Of a stretch of 64,000 nucleotides of DNA, positions 8,415 through 17,728 are shown piece by piece. The translations under genes were made by a program, and so were the position numbers. The stretch covers positions 1,178,001 through 1,242,000 of the forward strand of contig NZ_SZPZ01000002.1 in the NCBI RefSeq assembly GCF_005233875.1. The letters are read 5' to 3'. Origin of the DNA: Kribbella jiaozuonensis. Its GTDB lineage: Bacteria; Actinomycetota; Actinomycetes; Propionibacteriales; Kribbellaceae. Numbering within the stretch: position 1 is the first letter of the stretch; every line of letters begins with the position of its first letter. The notes under the pieces were generated by a model, which had not been told where the DNA came from, made no database searches, and was given only the letters and a program-made list of their open reading frames with translations.

Positions 8415-9077
8415 ATGCTGTTGCATCTGGATTCCAGCGCCAATCGCTCCGACGAGTCGGTGACGCGGAGGCTGACCGCACTCTTCGCGGACCGATGGCG
8501 GTCCATCCACGGCTCGACCGAGTATCGGTACCGCGACCTCGCCGCGGACCCGGTGCCGCCCATCGACACGGCGTACTGCCAACTCGGTCGACGCTCAGAG
8601 CGGGAGGGCGTCGTACCGCTCGACCTGGTCGGTGCTCTGATCGAGAACGACGCAGAAGCCGATGCCTGGGCCCTGACCGAGCCGCTGATCAACGAGGTGA
8701 TCGCGAGCAGCACCATCCTGATCGGGGCGCCGCTGTACAACTTCTCGCTGCCGGCCGCGCTCAAGACTTGGATCGACCGCATCACCTTCCCCGGTGCGTT
8801 GGCCCTGGGCGACACAGAGGTAGTGGTGATCACCAGCCGCGGCGGCGCCTACGGCCCGGGGACGCCGCGGGAGGGCTGGGATTACGAGGTGCCTTACCTG
8901 CGCGCGTACTTCACCAACTACGGCGTCCGCGACGACAACATCCGGTTCATCACCGCCGAGCTCAGCCTGGCCGGGCTCGTCCCGCACCTCGCGCACCTGC
9001 GTGGGCTGGCGGAGCGGTCCCTGGCTGAGGCCGTCTCATGCGTCGCGGCGGGTCAGTACGCGGCTGCCCAGGGCTAG
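8415..9077 (+). CDS. FMN-dependent NADH-azoreductase-like flavodoxin-fold protein
   Basis: The protein has 220 residues from ATG 8415, preceded by GAAGGTGACC. It starts with LLHLDSSANRSDESVTRRL and carries IGAPLYNFSLPAALKTWIDR and the SRGGAYG phosphate/flavin loop, all typical of AcpD/AzoR proteins. These reduce azo or quinone compounds with NADH and FMN. It is divergent from an ECF41-like sigma gene and probably under its control. Its last 42 bp overlap the convergent ABC permease gene. Confidence 0.85.
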   Translation: MLLHLDSSANRSDESVTRRLTALFADRWRSIHGSTEYRYRDLAADPVPPIDTAYCQLGRRSEREGVVPLDLVGALIENDAEADAWALTEPLINEVIASSTILIGAPLYNFSLPAALKTWIDRITFPGALALGDTEVVVITSRGGAYGPGTPREGWDYEVPYLRAYFTNYGVRDDNIRFITAELSLAGLVPHLAHLRGLAERSLAEAVSCVAAGQYAAAQG

Positions 9078-9779
9078 GCCGCCCACAGCCCACAGGAGCA
9101 GGACGAGTGCGCTCAGGGTGGGGGACAGCGGGTCAGTGGTGCCGGTCAGGTAGTTCTGGCCGGCACCACCTGGCAGCAGCGCCGCGATCCAGACCAGTGC
9201 GCGCAACGAGCTCTGGCCGAGCATCAGCGGGACGACGAGGAGCAGCAGGAAGGCAGCCGTCAGCGTTCCCGCCGTACTGCGGACCACCCAGGCGATGCCG
9301 GCGGCGAACAGACCGGCCACGGTCGCATAGAAGGCGACCGACAGCAGGTCGGCAACGAGTCCACTCGGGTCCCACTCGGCCCAGGAGCCCGCGGCCAGAC
9401 CTCCTGTCACTGAGGCGATCGCAGCCAGCAGGAGTCCGTAGCAGAACAGGACAGGCGCCAGCACGACCGCCTTCGCGAGTACGACGTTCCGCCGTACCGG
9501 GGTCCAGTGCAGGGTCGAGCGGATGCTGCCGGTCGCGTACTCGGACGTCACGCTGAGCAGTGCGAAGGCGGCCACGACCACCTGCACGATCAGGATCACC
9601 GAGGCGCCGAACTCGCCGACCGGCTGCGACTCGGCCTGCGCGCGATGGGAGTTGTCGTACGCGAGGCTGAAGCCGTACTGCACCCCGAGCAGTGCGGTCA
9701 GCAGGACAGCCGCCACGATATTGAGCCAGCTCGACCGGACCGTCCACAGCTTCGTCCACTCCGACCGGACCGCGTTCAT
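9036..9779 (-). CDS. ABC-2 type transporter permease
   Basis: The protein has 247 residues from the ATG at 9779, whose ATGA overlaps the DedA stop. It begins MNAVRSEWTKLWTVRSSW, the usual N-terminus of bacitracin/lantibiotic-type ABC-2 permeases, and has about six membrane helices. The longer frame upstream is a shadow of dedA. It is the third gene of an operon with an ABC ATPase and a DedA protein, and should pair with that ATPase. Confidence 0.85.
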   Translation of the reverse strand: MNAVRSEWTKLWTVRSSWLNIVAAVLLTALLGVQYGFSLAYDNSHRAQAESQPVGEFGASVILIVQVVVAAFALLSVTSEYATGSIRSTLHWTPVRRNVVLAKAVVLAPVLFCYGLLLAAIASVTGGLAAGSWAEWDPSGLVADLLSVAFYATVAGLFAAGIAWVVRSTAGTLTAAFLLLLVVPLMLGQSSLRALVWIAALLPGGAGQNYLTGTTDPLSPTLSALVLLLWAVGGLALGSRVLTRRDA

Positions 9780-10423
9780 CGCCTGCCTGCTTCCACTGGT
9801 TGAGGGTCTACTTGAGCTTGAGGCTTTCGCTTGCGCAGCCGGTGCCGGACCAGCTCGACGATCAGCGTCACCAGGAGTGCCAGTCCGATCCCGAGTACGA
9901 CGCCCTTGAGCGGGTTGTCCTCGAACGCCTTGCCGCCGATGAAGCCGACCAACGTGCAGTACGCGCCCCAGCTGATCGCAGCGAGAGCCGCGAATGGGGT
10001 GAAGCTCCGGAGCGGGTAGCGGACCGAGCCCATGGTCAGGGTGACCGCAGTACGGCCGCCGGGGACATAGCGGGCGACCACGAGGACCAGTCCGCCTCGC
10101 TCGGCCAGTGAGCGCCGAGCCCAAAGCACTGCGGCATGCCGCTTGGTCCCCGGCTTCACCCGGTCGAGGAGCCGCCCTCCGGCGCCGCGGCCGAGGGCGT
10201 ACGAGACGTGGTCGCCGATGAAGGCGCCGACCGCCGCGACCACGATCACGGCGTACAGGTTGGGCTCACCGCTCGACGCGGCGAACACGCCGGCCGTAAC
10301 GACCAGCGTCTCGCTCGGGATCGCCGGGAAGAAGCCGTCCAGCGCCGCAAAGCCCCACAGCGCCAGGTAGATCCACCAGGATGACATCAGCTCGCCGGCG
10401 AAGTGCAGGATGGCGTCGCTCAC
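9776..10423 (-). CDS. DedA-family membrane protein
   Basis: This 215-residue protein has the DedA/SNARE-associated motifs FFPAIPSETLVVTAG, GAFIGDHVSYALGRGAG, and ARYVPGGRTAVTLTMGSVRYPLRSF, with about five membrane segments. DedA proteins are linked to lipid-carrier (undecaprenyl phosphate) or phospholipid flipping across the membrane. The gene uses a GTG start overlapping the ATPase stop (GTGA) and ends in ATGA overlap with the permease, so it sits inside an ABC operon, an uncommon placement. Confidence 0.9.
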   Translation of the reverse strand: MSDAILHFAGELMSSWWIYLALWGFAALDGFFPAIPSETLVVTAGVFAASSGEPNLYAVIVVAAVGAFIGDHVSYALGRGAGGRLLDRVKPGTKRHAAVLWARRSLAERGGLVLVVARYVPGGRTAVTLTMGSVRYPLRSFTPFAALAAISWGAYCTLVGFIGGKAFEDNPLKGVVLGIGLALLVTLIVELVRHRLRKRKPQAQVDPQPVEAGRR

Positions 10424-11331
10424 GAGGCCACCCCGTACTCGACACTGTCGGCGGTCAGCTCCATGTACGCCTCCTCGAGGGATGCCCGCTCGGTGTGCAG
10501 CTCGTGGAGCCGTATGTCGAGCTCGTGCGCGAGATCGCCGATCCGCTCGGCCGGTACGCCGGTCACGATCAGCCGGTCGTCGACGGACTCCACCCGCTCG
10601 GCCTCAGCCGTCAGCCGCTCCCGCAGTACCGCGTAGTGCTGCCGATCGGGGACGCGGACGGCGACCGTACTGCGGGACGAGCCCGCGATCACCTCCGCGA
10701 CCGGCGCGTCGGCGATCAGCCGGCCGCGCCCGATCACGACCAGCTGGTCGGCAGTCAGCTGCATCTCGCTCATCAGGTGGCTGGAGACGAAAACCGTCCG
10801 GCCCTCGGCCGCGAGCGAGCGCATCAGCTCGCGGACCCAGCGGACGCCATCCGGGTCGAGACCGTTCACCGGCTCGTCGAACATCAGCACCTCGGGATCC
10901 CCGAGCAGCGCGCCGGCGATCCCGAGGCGCTGGCCCATCCCGAGCGAGAACTGACCGGCCCGCTTCCGGGTGACCGGGTCCAGGCCGACGGTCGACAGTA
11001 CGGCGTCGACGCGGCTCACCGGGATGCCGTTGCTGCGCGCCATCGCGATCAGGTGGTTGCGCGCGGTCCGCCGCGGGTGCAGCGCCTTGGCGTCGAGCAG
11101 GGCGCCGACTTTGGTCAGCGGCGCGGGCCAATCGGCGTACGGCCGGCCGTCGACGTGCGCGACGCCCTCGGTCGGAGCGTCGAGGCCGAGGATCATCCGC
11201 ATCGTGGTTGACTTGCCGGCGCCGTTCGGGCCGAGGAAGCCGGTCACCCGGCCGGGGGAGACGGTGAGGTCGAGCGAGTCCACGGCACGGGTGTCGCCGT
11301 AGGTCTTGGTGAGTCCTTCAAGGGTGATCAC
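10420..11331 (-). CDS. ABC transporter ATP-binding protein (BcrA-like)
   Basis: The protein has 303 residues from GTG 11331 (MITLEGLTKTYGDTRAVDSL). It has Walker A GPNGAGKST, signature FSLGMGQRLGIAGAL, Walker B VLMFDEPVNGLDPDG and an H-loop in VFVSSHLM. The C-terminal tail after ~220 matches the regulatory tail of antibiotic-export ATPases. No clear ribosome site precedes the GTG, so the start is less certain; the frame stays open further upstream without likeness to the family. It should energise the permease encoded two genes downstream. Confidence 0.87.
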   Translation of the reverse strand: MITLEGLTKTYGDTRAVDSLDLTVSPGRVTGFLGPNGAGKSTTMRMILGLDAPTEGVAHVDGRPYADWPAPLTKVGALLDAKALHPRRTARNHLIAMARSNGIPVSRVDAVLSTVGLDPVTRKRAGQFSLGMGQRLGIAGALLGDPEVLMFDEPVNGLDPDGVRWVRELMRSLAAEGRTVFVSSHLMSEMQLTADQLVVIGRGRLIADAPVAEVIAGSSRSTVAVRVPDRQHYAVLRERLTAEAERVESVDDRLIVTGVPAERIGDLAHELDIRLHELHTERASLEEAYMELTADSVEYGVAS

Positions 11332-11509
11332 GCTGTCGAAACTACGAATCCGGGCACCCTGGGCACATCGGACCAACGGCTGGCCAGACCCCCGACTTTC
11401 GTCAGGTACGGCGGGCCTGTGGATACGCCGTCGGGTCGGTGTCGCGATGTCGATACCATCTGTGGCGTGACCGGCAATCGGCCGGGAACCCGCATCTAAG
11501 GAGTGCACC

Positions 11510-13531
11510 GTGTCGGAAGTCAAGGTCCATCTGGTCGGCGTCGAGGGCGAGGCTGAGCGGAGTGTGACCGAGACGACGACGATCGGGGAGCTGTTCGCCG
11601 AGATCTTCGGGCAGGACCGCTCCGCCATCGCCGCCCGCGTCAACGGTGAGCTGCGCGACCTGTCCCGGGTCGTCGCCGACGGCGACCAGATCGAGCCGGT
11701 CAAGGCAGCCTCCGAGGACGGCCGCGCGATCATCCGGCACTCGACCGCACATGTCCTCGCGCAGGCGGTGCAGGACCTGTTCCCGGACGCCAAGCTCGGC
11801 ATCGGCCCGCCGGTGGAGAACGGGTTCTACTACGACTTCGACGTCCCGACGCCGTTCACGCCGGAGGACCTGACCAAGCTCGAGAAGAAGATGCAGCAGA
11901 TCATCAAGGAGCGGCAGCGGTTCAGCCGCCGGGTGGTCACTGACGACGACGCCCGCGAGGAGCTCGCGAGCGAGCCGTACAAGCTCGAGCTGATCGGCAT
12001 CAAGGGCTCCGCGGCCGACGCTGCCGAGGGAGCAAGCGTCGAGGTCGGCGGCGGCGAGCTGACGATCTACGACAACGTCCGGCGCGACGACAGCGTCGCC
12101 TGGAAGGACCTGTGCCGCGGCCCGCACGTCCCCGCGACCGGATACCTGGGCAACTTCAAGCTGATGCGGACGGCGGCGGCGTACTGGCGGGGGAGCGAGA
12201 AGAACCCGCAGCTCCAGCGCATCTACGGCACGGCGTGGGAGTCCCGCGACGAGCTGAAGGCCTACCTGAACCGGCTGGAGGAGGCCGCCAAGCGCGACCA
12301 CCGCAAGCTCGGCACGGAGCTCGACCTGTTCAGCTTCCCGGACGAGATCGGCTCGGGCCTCGCGGTCTTCCACCCCAAGGGCGGCGTGCTGCGGAAGGTG
12401 ATGGAGGACTACTCCCGCCAGCGGCACGTCGAGGACGACTACGAGTTCGTCTACTCGCCGCATATCACCAAGGCGCAGCTGTTCGAGACCTCCGGCCACC
12501 TCGACTGGTACGCCGATGGCATGTACCCGCCCATGCACCTGGACGAGGAGCGCGGCGCGGACGGGCAGATCCGCAAGCAGGGCCAGGACTACTACCTGAA
12601 GCCGATGAACTGCCCGATGCACAACCTGATCTTCGCGGCCCGCGGCCGGTCGTACCGCGAGCTGCCGCTGCGGCTGTTCGAGTTCGGCACGGTCTACCGG
12701 CTGGAGAAGTCCGGCGTCGTGCACGGCATGACCCGCGCCCGCGGGTTCACCCAGGACGACGCGCACATCTACTGCACCCGTGAGCAGATGCGTGACGAGC
12801 TGCGCAACCTGCTGACATTCGTGCTCGGGCTGCTCGCCGACTACGGCCTGGACGACTTCTACCTCGAGCTCTCCACCAAGAACCCGGACAAGTTCGTCGG
12901 CTCCGACGAGGTCTGGGAGGAGGCCACCGAGACGCTCCGGGAAGTTGCCGAGGGCTCCGGTCTCGAGCTGGTCCCGGACCCGGGCGGCGCGGCGTTCTAC
13001 GGCCCGAAGATCTCGGTCCAGGCCAAGGACGCGATCGGCCGGACCTGGCAGATGTCGACGATCCAGCTGGACTTCAACCTGCCCGAGCGGTTCGAGCTGG
13101 AGTACACGGCTCCGGACGGTTCGCGGCAGCGGCCGGTGATGATCCACCGGGCGCTGTTCGGCTCGATCGAGCGGTTCGTCGCGGTCCTGACCGAGCACTA
13201 CGCCGGCGCGTTCCCTCCGTGGCTCGCCCCGGTCCAGGTCATCGGCATCCCGATCACCGACGGGCATGTCGACTACCTGTTCGAGGTCGCCAAGCAGCTG
13301 AAGGCGGAGGGCATCCGGGTCGAGATCGACGCGTCCGACGACCGGATGCAGAAGAAGATCCGCAACGCGCAGAAGTCCAAGGTGCCGTACATGCTGATCG
13401 CCGGCGACGACGACATGGCGGCCGGCTCGGTCTCCTTCCGCTACCGCGACGGCGAGCAGAAGAACGGGGTACCGATCGCCGACGCCGTGGCCGAGATCGT
13501 CGAGGCCGTCAAGAAGCGCGTCCAGGTATGA
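11510..13531 (+). CDS. thrS: Threonyl-tRNA synthetase (full length)
   Basis: This 673-residue enzyme attaches Thr to tRNA-Thr in the cytoplasm. Domains in order: TGS (1-65), tRNA-SAD editing domain (HSTAH at 77-81, CRGPHVP near 204), class II catalytic core with the zinc ligands Cys and His (MNCPMHN, QDDAHIYC, MIHRALFGSIERF), and C-terminal anticodon-binding domain (VIGIPITDGHVDYL). GTG start at 11510 follows TAAGGAGTGCACC, a strong ribosome site. A second, shorter ThrRS lies at 31634. The stop overlaps the HIT gene start by 4 nt. Confidence 0.97.
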   Translation: MSEVKVHLVGVEGEAERSVTETTTIGELFAEIFGQDRSAIAARVNGELRDLSRVVADGDQIEPVKAASEDGRAIIRHSTAHVLAQAVQDLFPDAKLGIGPPVENGFYYDFDVPTPFTPEDLTKLEKKMQQIIKERQRFSRRVVTDDDAREELASEPYKLELIGIKGSAADAAEGASVEVGGGELTIYDNVRRDDSVAWKDLCRGPHVPATGYLGNFKLMRTAAAYWRGSEKNPQLQRIYGTAWESRDELKAYLNRLEEAAKRDHRKLGTELDLFSFPDEIGSGLAVFHPKGGVLRKVMEDYSRQRHVEDDYEFVYSPHITKAQLFETSGHLDWYADGMYPPMHLDEERGADGQIRKQGQDYYLKPMNCPMHNLIFAARGRSYRELPLRLFEFGTVYRLEKSGVVHGMTRARGFTQDDAHIYCTREQMRDELRNLLTFVLGLLADYGLDDFYLELSTKNPDKFVGSDEVWEEATETLREVAEGSGLELVPDPGGAAFYGPKISVQAKDAIGRTWQMSTIQLDFNLPERFELEYTAPDGSRQRPVMIHRALFGSIERFVAVLTEHYAGAFPPWLAPVQVIGIPITDGHVDYLFEVAKQLKAEGIRVEIDASDDRMQKKIRNAQKSKVPYMLIAGDDDMAAGSVSFRYRDGEQKNGVPIADAVAEIVEAVKKRVQV

Positions 13532-14100
13532 CACCGGACCTCCCGGACTCGCCGTACCAGCCGGAGGAGCTGGTGCGGCAGGACGGGGTCGGGGAGCCGG
13601 ACGAGTTCATGCGGCTGTGGACGCCGCATCGGATGGCCTACATCGAGGGCGAGAACAAGCCGACGAGTTCGGAGGCCGGCTCGGGCTGCCCGTTCTGCCG
13701 GCTGCCCAGCCTGCCCGACGCCGACGCGCTGATCGTGCACCGCGGCGACGCGGCGTACGCCGTACTCAATCTGTACCCGTACAACCCGGGCCACCTGATG
13801 GTGGTGCCCTACCGGCACGTTGCCGACTACACCGAGCTGACCGCCGCCGAGGTCACCGACGTCGCCGAGCTGACCCGCCAGGCCATGCAGGCGGTCCGCA
13901 CGGTGTCGGGCGCCCAAGGCTTCAACATCGGCATGAACCAGGGCGAGAGCGCCGGCGCAGGCATCGCCGCGCACCTGCACCAGCACGTGGTCCCGAGATG
14001 GTCCGGCGACATGAACTTCATGCCCGTGATCGCCGGCACCAAGGTCCTCCCACAACTCCTGGCCGACACCAGAGCCCTACTCGCCAAATCCTGGCCCTAG
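13528..14100 (+). CDS. HIT-family protein (AP4A phosphorylase/hydrolase-like)
   Basis: The protein has 190 residues from ATG 13528 in ATGA overlap with thrS. It carries the histidine triad H149-L-H151-Q-H153-VV, a CPFCRLP Cys pair near 54-57, and NPGHLMVVPYRHV. HIT proteins act on nucleoside phosphates with a covalent His intermediate. The thrS-HIT-pgsA order is widespread in mycobacteria and relatives; here two exported-protein genes on the other strand interrupt it. Confidence 0.9.
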   Translation: MTPDLPDSPYQPEELVRQDGVGEPDEFMRLWTPHRMAYIEGENKPTSSEAGSGCPFCRLPSLPDADALIVHRGDAAYAVLNLYPYNPGHLMVVPYRHVADYTELTAAEVTDVAELTRQAMQAVRTVSGAQGFNIGMNQGESAGAGIAAHLHQHVVPRWSGDMNFMPVIAGTKVLPQLLADTRALLAKSWP

Positions 14101-15029
14101 TCGCCGGCCAGCCGCTCACCGCTGAACAACTGCCAGTGGAAGTAGACCGGGTCGGCGAAGGTCCCGGGCACCTTGCGGATCATCCTGATCGTCGTTGCCG
14201 CACCGTTGGCGTGACCAATTGAATACAGGTACGCGGACCTGGTGTCCTTGTCGATGCCGAGGAGCAGGACGCCGTTCCCGCACGCCGCCGCTACCAGCGA
14301 TTCGAACCCTTGCCAGGTCGAGCCGCGCACCTGCTTCACGACCCCCGGGATGATGTGCCCGCCGGCCAGCGGCAGCCGCGCCGTGTAGAGCTTGCCGGAC
14401 GTCAGCGTCATCAGGAACGTGTCGTACGTCGCCGTCTGGCTGATCAGCGTCATCGCCTTCACGCCCTTGTAGCCGGACTGCCACCCGGTGATCTGCCGGC
14501 TCGGCACCCCGTCCTTGTAGGTGACGTTCCGGCGATAGAGCGTGCCGTCGGTGTGCAGCGAGTACTCCGTGTCCCGCTGCTTGGTGGCGGTGACGTACGT
14601 CGACCGGTCCAGACTGCGGTACACCTGCCAGCCCGGCCCGACCCGCGTGACCCGCTTCTGCGAGACCGCCCCGGTACCGTCCGCCGTCAGGTAGCTGGTG
14701 TCGTACATCGTCGACCCCATGATCACCGGACCCTGATGAGCCATCCCGCCGACCTCGGCCGGCCCGTACCGGACCGTCGCGCTCAGCCGGACCTGCCCGT
14801 CCGGATAGATGTCCTTGGCAACGATCCGGTCGTCGGCGACAGCGCCTTCGGCCTGGATGGTCTGCATCCGGTGATCCCCGCCGGCAGTCACCGAGCCCAG
14901 ATTCAGCAGACATTCACTCGGCGTGCTGCCGACCCTGCTCGGCTGCGCTGCCGCCGTCCCGCTCGCCAGCATCCCGGCGACGAGAGCCCCGGCGGAAAGA
15001 ACCCCGCCGTACTTGAACCATCTCCTCAT
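14097..15029 (-). CDS. Secreted protein of unknown function
   Basis: The 310-residue product starts MRRWFKYGGVLSAGALVAGM and has a Sec-type signal peptide with likely cleavage after TAAA near residue 28. The rest is rich in beta-type repeats with Tyr/Asp/Gly pairs (SLDRSTYVTATKQRDTEYSL, SIGHANGAAT), reminiscent of tachylectin or beta-propeller-like exported proteins, but I do not recognise a family. It is convergent with the HIT gene, overlapping by 4 nt. Confidence 0.7.
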   Translation of the reverse strand: MRRWFKYGGVLSAGALVAGMLASGTAAAQPSRVGSTPSECLLNLGSVTAGGDHRMQTIQAEGAVADDRIVAKDIYPDGQVRLSATVRYGPAEVGGMAHQGPVIMGSTMYDTSYLTADGTGAVSQKRVTRVGPGWQVYRSLDRSTYVTATKQRDTEYSLHTDGTLYRRNVTYKDGVPSRQITGWQSGYKGVKAMTLISQTATYDTFLMTLTSGKLYTARLPLAGGHIIPGVVKQVRGSTWQGFESLVAAACGNGVLLLGIDKDTRSAYLYSIGHANGAATTIRMIRKVPGTFADPVYFHWQLFSGERLAGD

Positions 15030-15121
15030 GACTTCCCCCAGTTCAACCCGCCGTACCTGAGTTGGGTGTGCATTGCTACCACCCCCTTGGGAATGGGACG
15101 CTGGACTGGACCGGAAAGTTC

Positions 15122-16060
15122 TCAGCGCAGGAACAGCGGGAGCATCGGGTCGACGATGTTGGTCAGTGCGTCGAGCGTCACCTCGCGCGGCGGGTTGGTC
15201 AGCGCAGACACGCGGACCACGCGCCGGCCCTGCCGGAACACGAGCTCACCCGCCTCGGGAATGTAGTATCCGGGCTGGCCGAGCGGGGCGAATCGAGGCG
15301 GCGGTACGCGTTGGGACTCCGGGATCGTCGCCTGGTCGAACGCCTCGACGATCGACACGGTCGCGTCGAACGTCCCCCAGATGCACGTCAGCGCACCCTT
15401 CACCCGGTAGTCGCGCCGCAACTGGACATGCAGCTGGACGAACCGCTCCGCCTCCGGAGTCGACAGCTGACACGTCGAGTCCGACTGCCGGGCCGGCCGG
15501 AGGTTCTTCGGTACGGCGTCCCGCACGGCCAGTGCGATCGCAACCGCCTTGGCCCGGTCGATACCGTCCGCGTTGCTGCGGTCGATCCCGCCCGCCGGCG
15601 TGACCCGCACCGCGCGGTCACCCGTATGGAACACCAGTCGCGAATCGGCGATGAACGCGTCCGGCCCGAGCTCCGGCAGCGCCTTGAGGGCGCCCGCCCC
15701 GTCCATCAGCCGGCTGACCGTGTCGGTCTGGCTGGGCAGCGCGCTCACGCCGACCGTCACGGCCCGGTCCTCGAGCATCAGCGTGCACAGGTCCATCGCG
15801 GGCAGGCCGCCGTCGTTCCAGGAGTTCGGCTTCGCGGTGACCGGGACCCGGAGCTTGGCGGCCAGCGTGCGGGTGATCGCCGTACAGACCTGCGGTCCGG
15901 CCGCTCCCGCCGTACCGTCGAGGCCCTCGGGTTGCGGGGGAGCGATGACGGTGGGCACGACCGCGGTCGGGGGTGTCGGCGCCGGCTGTGAGTCGTCGGC
16001 GCGCTGGGCGACCGTACAGCCGCTCGCCACCAGCACAACCGCGACCACGAGCAGACGCAT
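15122..16060 (-). CDS. Predicted lipoprotein of unknown function
   Basis: Start chosen at ATG 16060 because GAGGAGGTGTGC precedes it; the frame runs 9 codons further. The 312-residue product begins MRLLVVAVVLVASGCTVAQ, with lipobox ASGC at about residue 15, so it should be lipid-anchored on the outer face. A Pro-rich linker follows, then a globular region with several Cys (VCTAITRTLAAKL, LCTLMLEDRAV, STCQLSTPEAERF, LTCIWGTF) resembling DUF3558-like actinobacterial lipoproteins. No enzymatic motif is seen. Confidence 0.75.
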   Translation of the reverse strand: MRLLVVAVVLVASGCTVAQRADDSQPAPTPPTAVVPTVIAPPQPEGLDGTAGAAGPQVCTAITRTLAAKLRVPVTAKPNSWNDGGLPAMDLCTLMLEDRAVTVGVSALPSQTDTVSRLMDGAGALKALPELGPDAFIADSRLVFHTGDRAVRVTPAGGIDRSNADGIDRAKAVAIALAVRDAVPKNLRPARQSDSTCQLSTPEAERFVQLHVQLRRDYRVKGALTCIWGTFDATVSIVEAFDQATIPESQRVPPPRFAPLGQPGYYIPEAGELVFRQGRRVVRVSALTNPPREVTLDALTNIVDPMLPLFLR

Positions 16061-16169
16061 GCACACCTCCTCACCTGGCTCCAGCATCGCGCGATTCCAG
16101 GTCTTCTGCAGGTGGAATCGGGTGGCATGTCACCGGAAGGTGATGCTTCTCGACTACGATCGCGCTGCC

Positions 16170-16835
16170 ATGCTTAACAGATTCCGGCAGTTCTGGACCA
16201 AGGTGATCACACCGATCGCCACCCTCCTGCTCAAGCTCGGCGTGAGCGCCGACGCGGTCACGCTGGTGGGCACCATCGGGGTGTCGGCCGGTGCGCTGAT
16301 CTTCTTCCCGCGCGGCCACCTGTGGCTGGGCGTGGTCGTGATCACCTGCTTCGTGTTCTCCGACCTGATCGACGGCTTCATGGCCCGGACCTCGGGTACG
16401 TCGTCGAAGTGGGGCTCGTTCCTCGACTCGACCCTGGACCGGATCGCCGACGGCGCGATCTACGGCGGCCTGGTGATGTTCTACGCGAACTCGCGGGCCG
16501 GCAACTCGACGCTGATGGCGGCCGTGACGCTGTGGGCGCTGGTGATGGGCGCGGTCACGTCGTACGCCCGGGCGAAGGCGGAGAGCCTCGGCCTGAAGGC
16601 CAGCGGCGGGCTGGCCGAGCGCGCCGACCGGCTGGTGTTCACGCTGATCCTGGCGTTCTTCTCGGACGTGTTCAACCTGCCGATCCTGCTGGAGATCGTG
16701 ATCTGGTACGTCGCCGCCGCGAGCACGATCACCGTCGTACAGCGGTCGCTCTCGGTCCGTAAGCAGGTCCTGGCCGACCCGGCGAACGCCGGCCTGGACA
16801 CCCCGCCGCCCCCGGCGGAGCCCAAGAACGACTGA
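16170..16835 (+). CDS. pgsA: CDP-alcohol phosphatidyltransferase (phosphatidylinositol-phosphate synthase type)
   Basis: This 221-residue membrane enzyme has the complete signature D65-x2-D68-G-x2-A-R ... G82-x3-D86-x3-D90 (SDLIDGFMAR, WGSFLDSTLD). With its neighbours encoding PIM acyl- and mannosyltransferases, the likely product is phosphatidylinositol-phosphate, the first step of PIM synthesis. The start is uncertain: ATG 16170 gives the family-like N-terminus, while ATG 16143 directly follows GGAAGGTG. It is followed after 2 nt by the acyltransferase gene. Confidence 0.9.
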   Translation: MLNRFRQFWTKVITPIATLLLKLGVSADAVTLVGTIGVSAGALIFFPRGHLWLGVVVITCFVFSDLIDGFMARTSGTSSKWGSFLDSTLDRIADGAIYGGLVMFYANSRAGNSTLMAAVTLWALVMGAVTSYARAKAESLGLKASGGLAERADRLVFTLILAFFSDVFNLPILLEIVIWYVAAASTITVVQRSLSVRKQVLADPANAGLDTPPPPAEPKND

Positions 16836-16837
16836 CG

Positions 16838-17704
16838 ATGGACGGTCTGCGGCAGCGGGCGATCGACCTGGCCTTCGCGCTCGCCTGGACCCTGGTACGG
16901 CGCCTGCCCGAACGCACGGTCACCTGGCTGTTCCGGCAGGCCGCCGACCGCACGGTCCGCCGTAACGGCCGCGGCGTACGGCGCCTGCGCGGCAACCTCG
17001 CCGTCGTACGCCCGGAGGCAACCGAGGCCGAGCTGGACGCGCTCGTCCTCGCCGGAATGCGTTCGTACCTGCGGTACTGGCAGGAGACGTTCCGCCTGTC
17101 GGAGTGGTCGGACGAGGAGATCGTCGACACCGTCCGTACGGTCAACGAGAAGCTGCTCCGCGATGCACACGCGGCCGGCCGCGGCGTCATCTGCGCGCTC
17201 CCGCACCTGGCGAACTACGACCACGCCGGCGCCTGGGCCGGCCTGACCGGGATGCCGGTCTCGACCGTCGCCGAGCGGCTCAAGCCTGAGTCGTTGTTCG
17301 ACCGCTTCATCGCGTACCGCAAGAAGTTGGGCATGGAGGTCCTCCCGCTGACCGGCGGTGACGACGACGTGACCGCCGTACTCGCGGACCGCCTGCGCGC
17401 AGGCGGTTTCGTCTGCCTGGTCGCCGACCGCGACCTGTCCGAGCGCGGCATCCCGGTCACCTTCTTCGGCCGCCAATCACGGATGCCCGTCGGCCCGGCC
17501 GCGCTCAGCCTGAAGACCGGCGCCCCGCTGATCCCGGCGACGCTGCACTACGACGGCCCGGACCTCGTCATCACGTTCCACGACGCCATCGAGCCCGACG
17601 ACGGCGCAGCCGCGATGACTCAGCGCTGCGCGGACGCGTTCGCGATCGGCATCGCCGCTCACCCGCAGGACTGGCACATGCTGCAGAGGATTTTCCTGAA
17701 CTAG
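16838..17704 (+). CDS. Phosphatidylinositol mannoside acyltransferase (PatA-like)
   Basis: The 288-residue product is a lysophospholipid/lipid-A type acyltransferase: HLANYD (H123, D128) is the catalytic HX4D motif, followed by PLTGGDDDV, CLVADRDLSERGIPVTFFG and MPVGPAALSLKTGAPLIP. Gene order between pgsA and pimA matches the mycobacterial PIM locus, in which this enzyme adds a fatty acyl chain to the mannose of PIM1/PIM2 on the cytoplasmic face. It starts 2 nt after the pgsA stop. Confidence 0.9.
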   Translation: MDGLRQRAIDLAFALAWTLVRRLPERTVTWLFRQAADRTVRRNGRGVRRLRGNLAVVRPEATEAELDALVLAGMRSYLRYWQETFRLSEWSDEEIVDTVRTVNEKLLRDAHAAGRGVICALPHLANYDHAGAWAGLTGMPVSTVAERLKPESLFDRFIAYRKKLGMEVLPLTGGDDDVTAVLADRLRAGGFVCLVADRDLSERGIPVTFFGRQSRMPVGPAALSLKTGAPLIPATLHYDGPDLVITFHDAIEPDDGAAAMTQRCADAFAIGIAAHPQDWHMLQRIFLN

Positions 17705-17728
17705 CAACAACGGGGTGAGAATCGTCCT

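Noticed and set aside
11332..11509. T-box or leader peptide before the full-length thrS
   Set aside because: No T-box core sequence, no Thr-codon leader and no terminator are seen in this 178-bp stretch, in contrast to the second ThrRS.
11402..13534. 710-aa minus-strand ORF opposite thrS
   Set aside because: It is the antisense shadow of a certain thrS gene, low in complexity (Val/Asp/Leu/Arg) and without any family motif.
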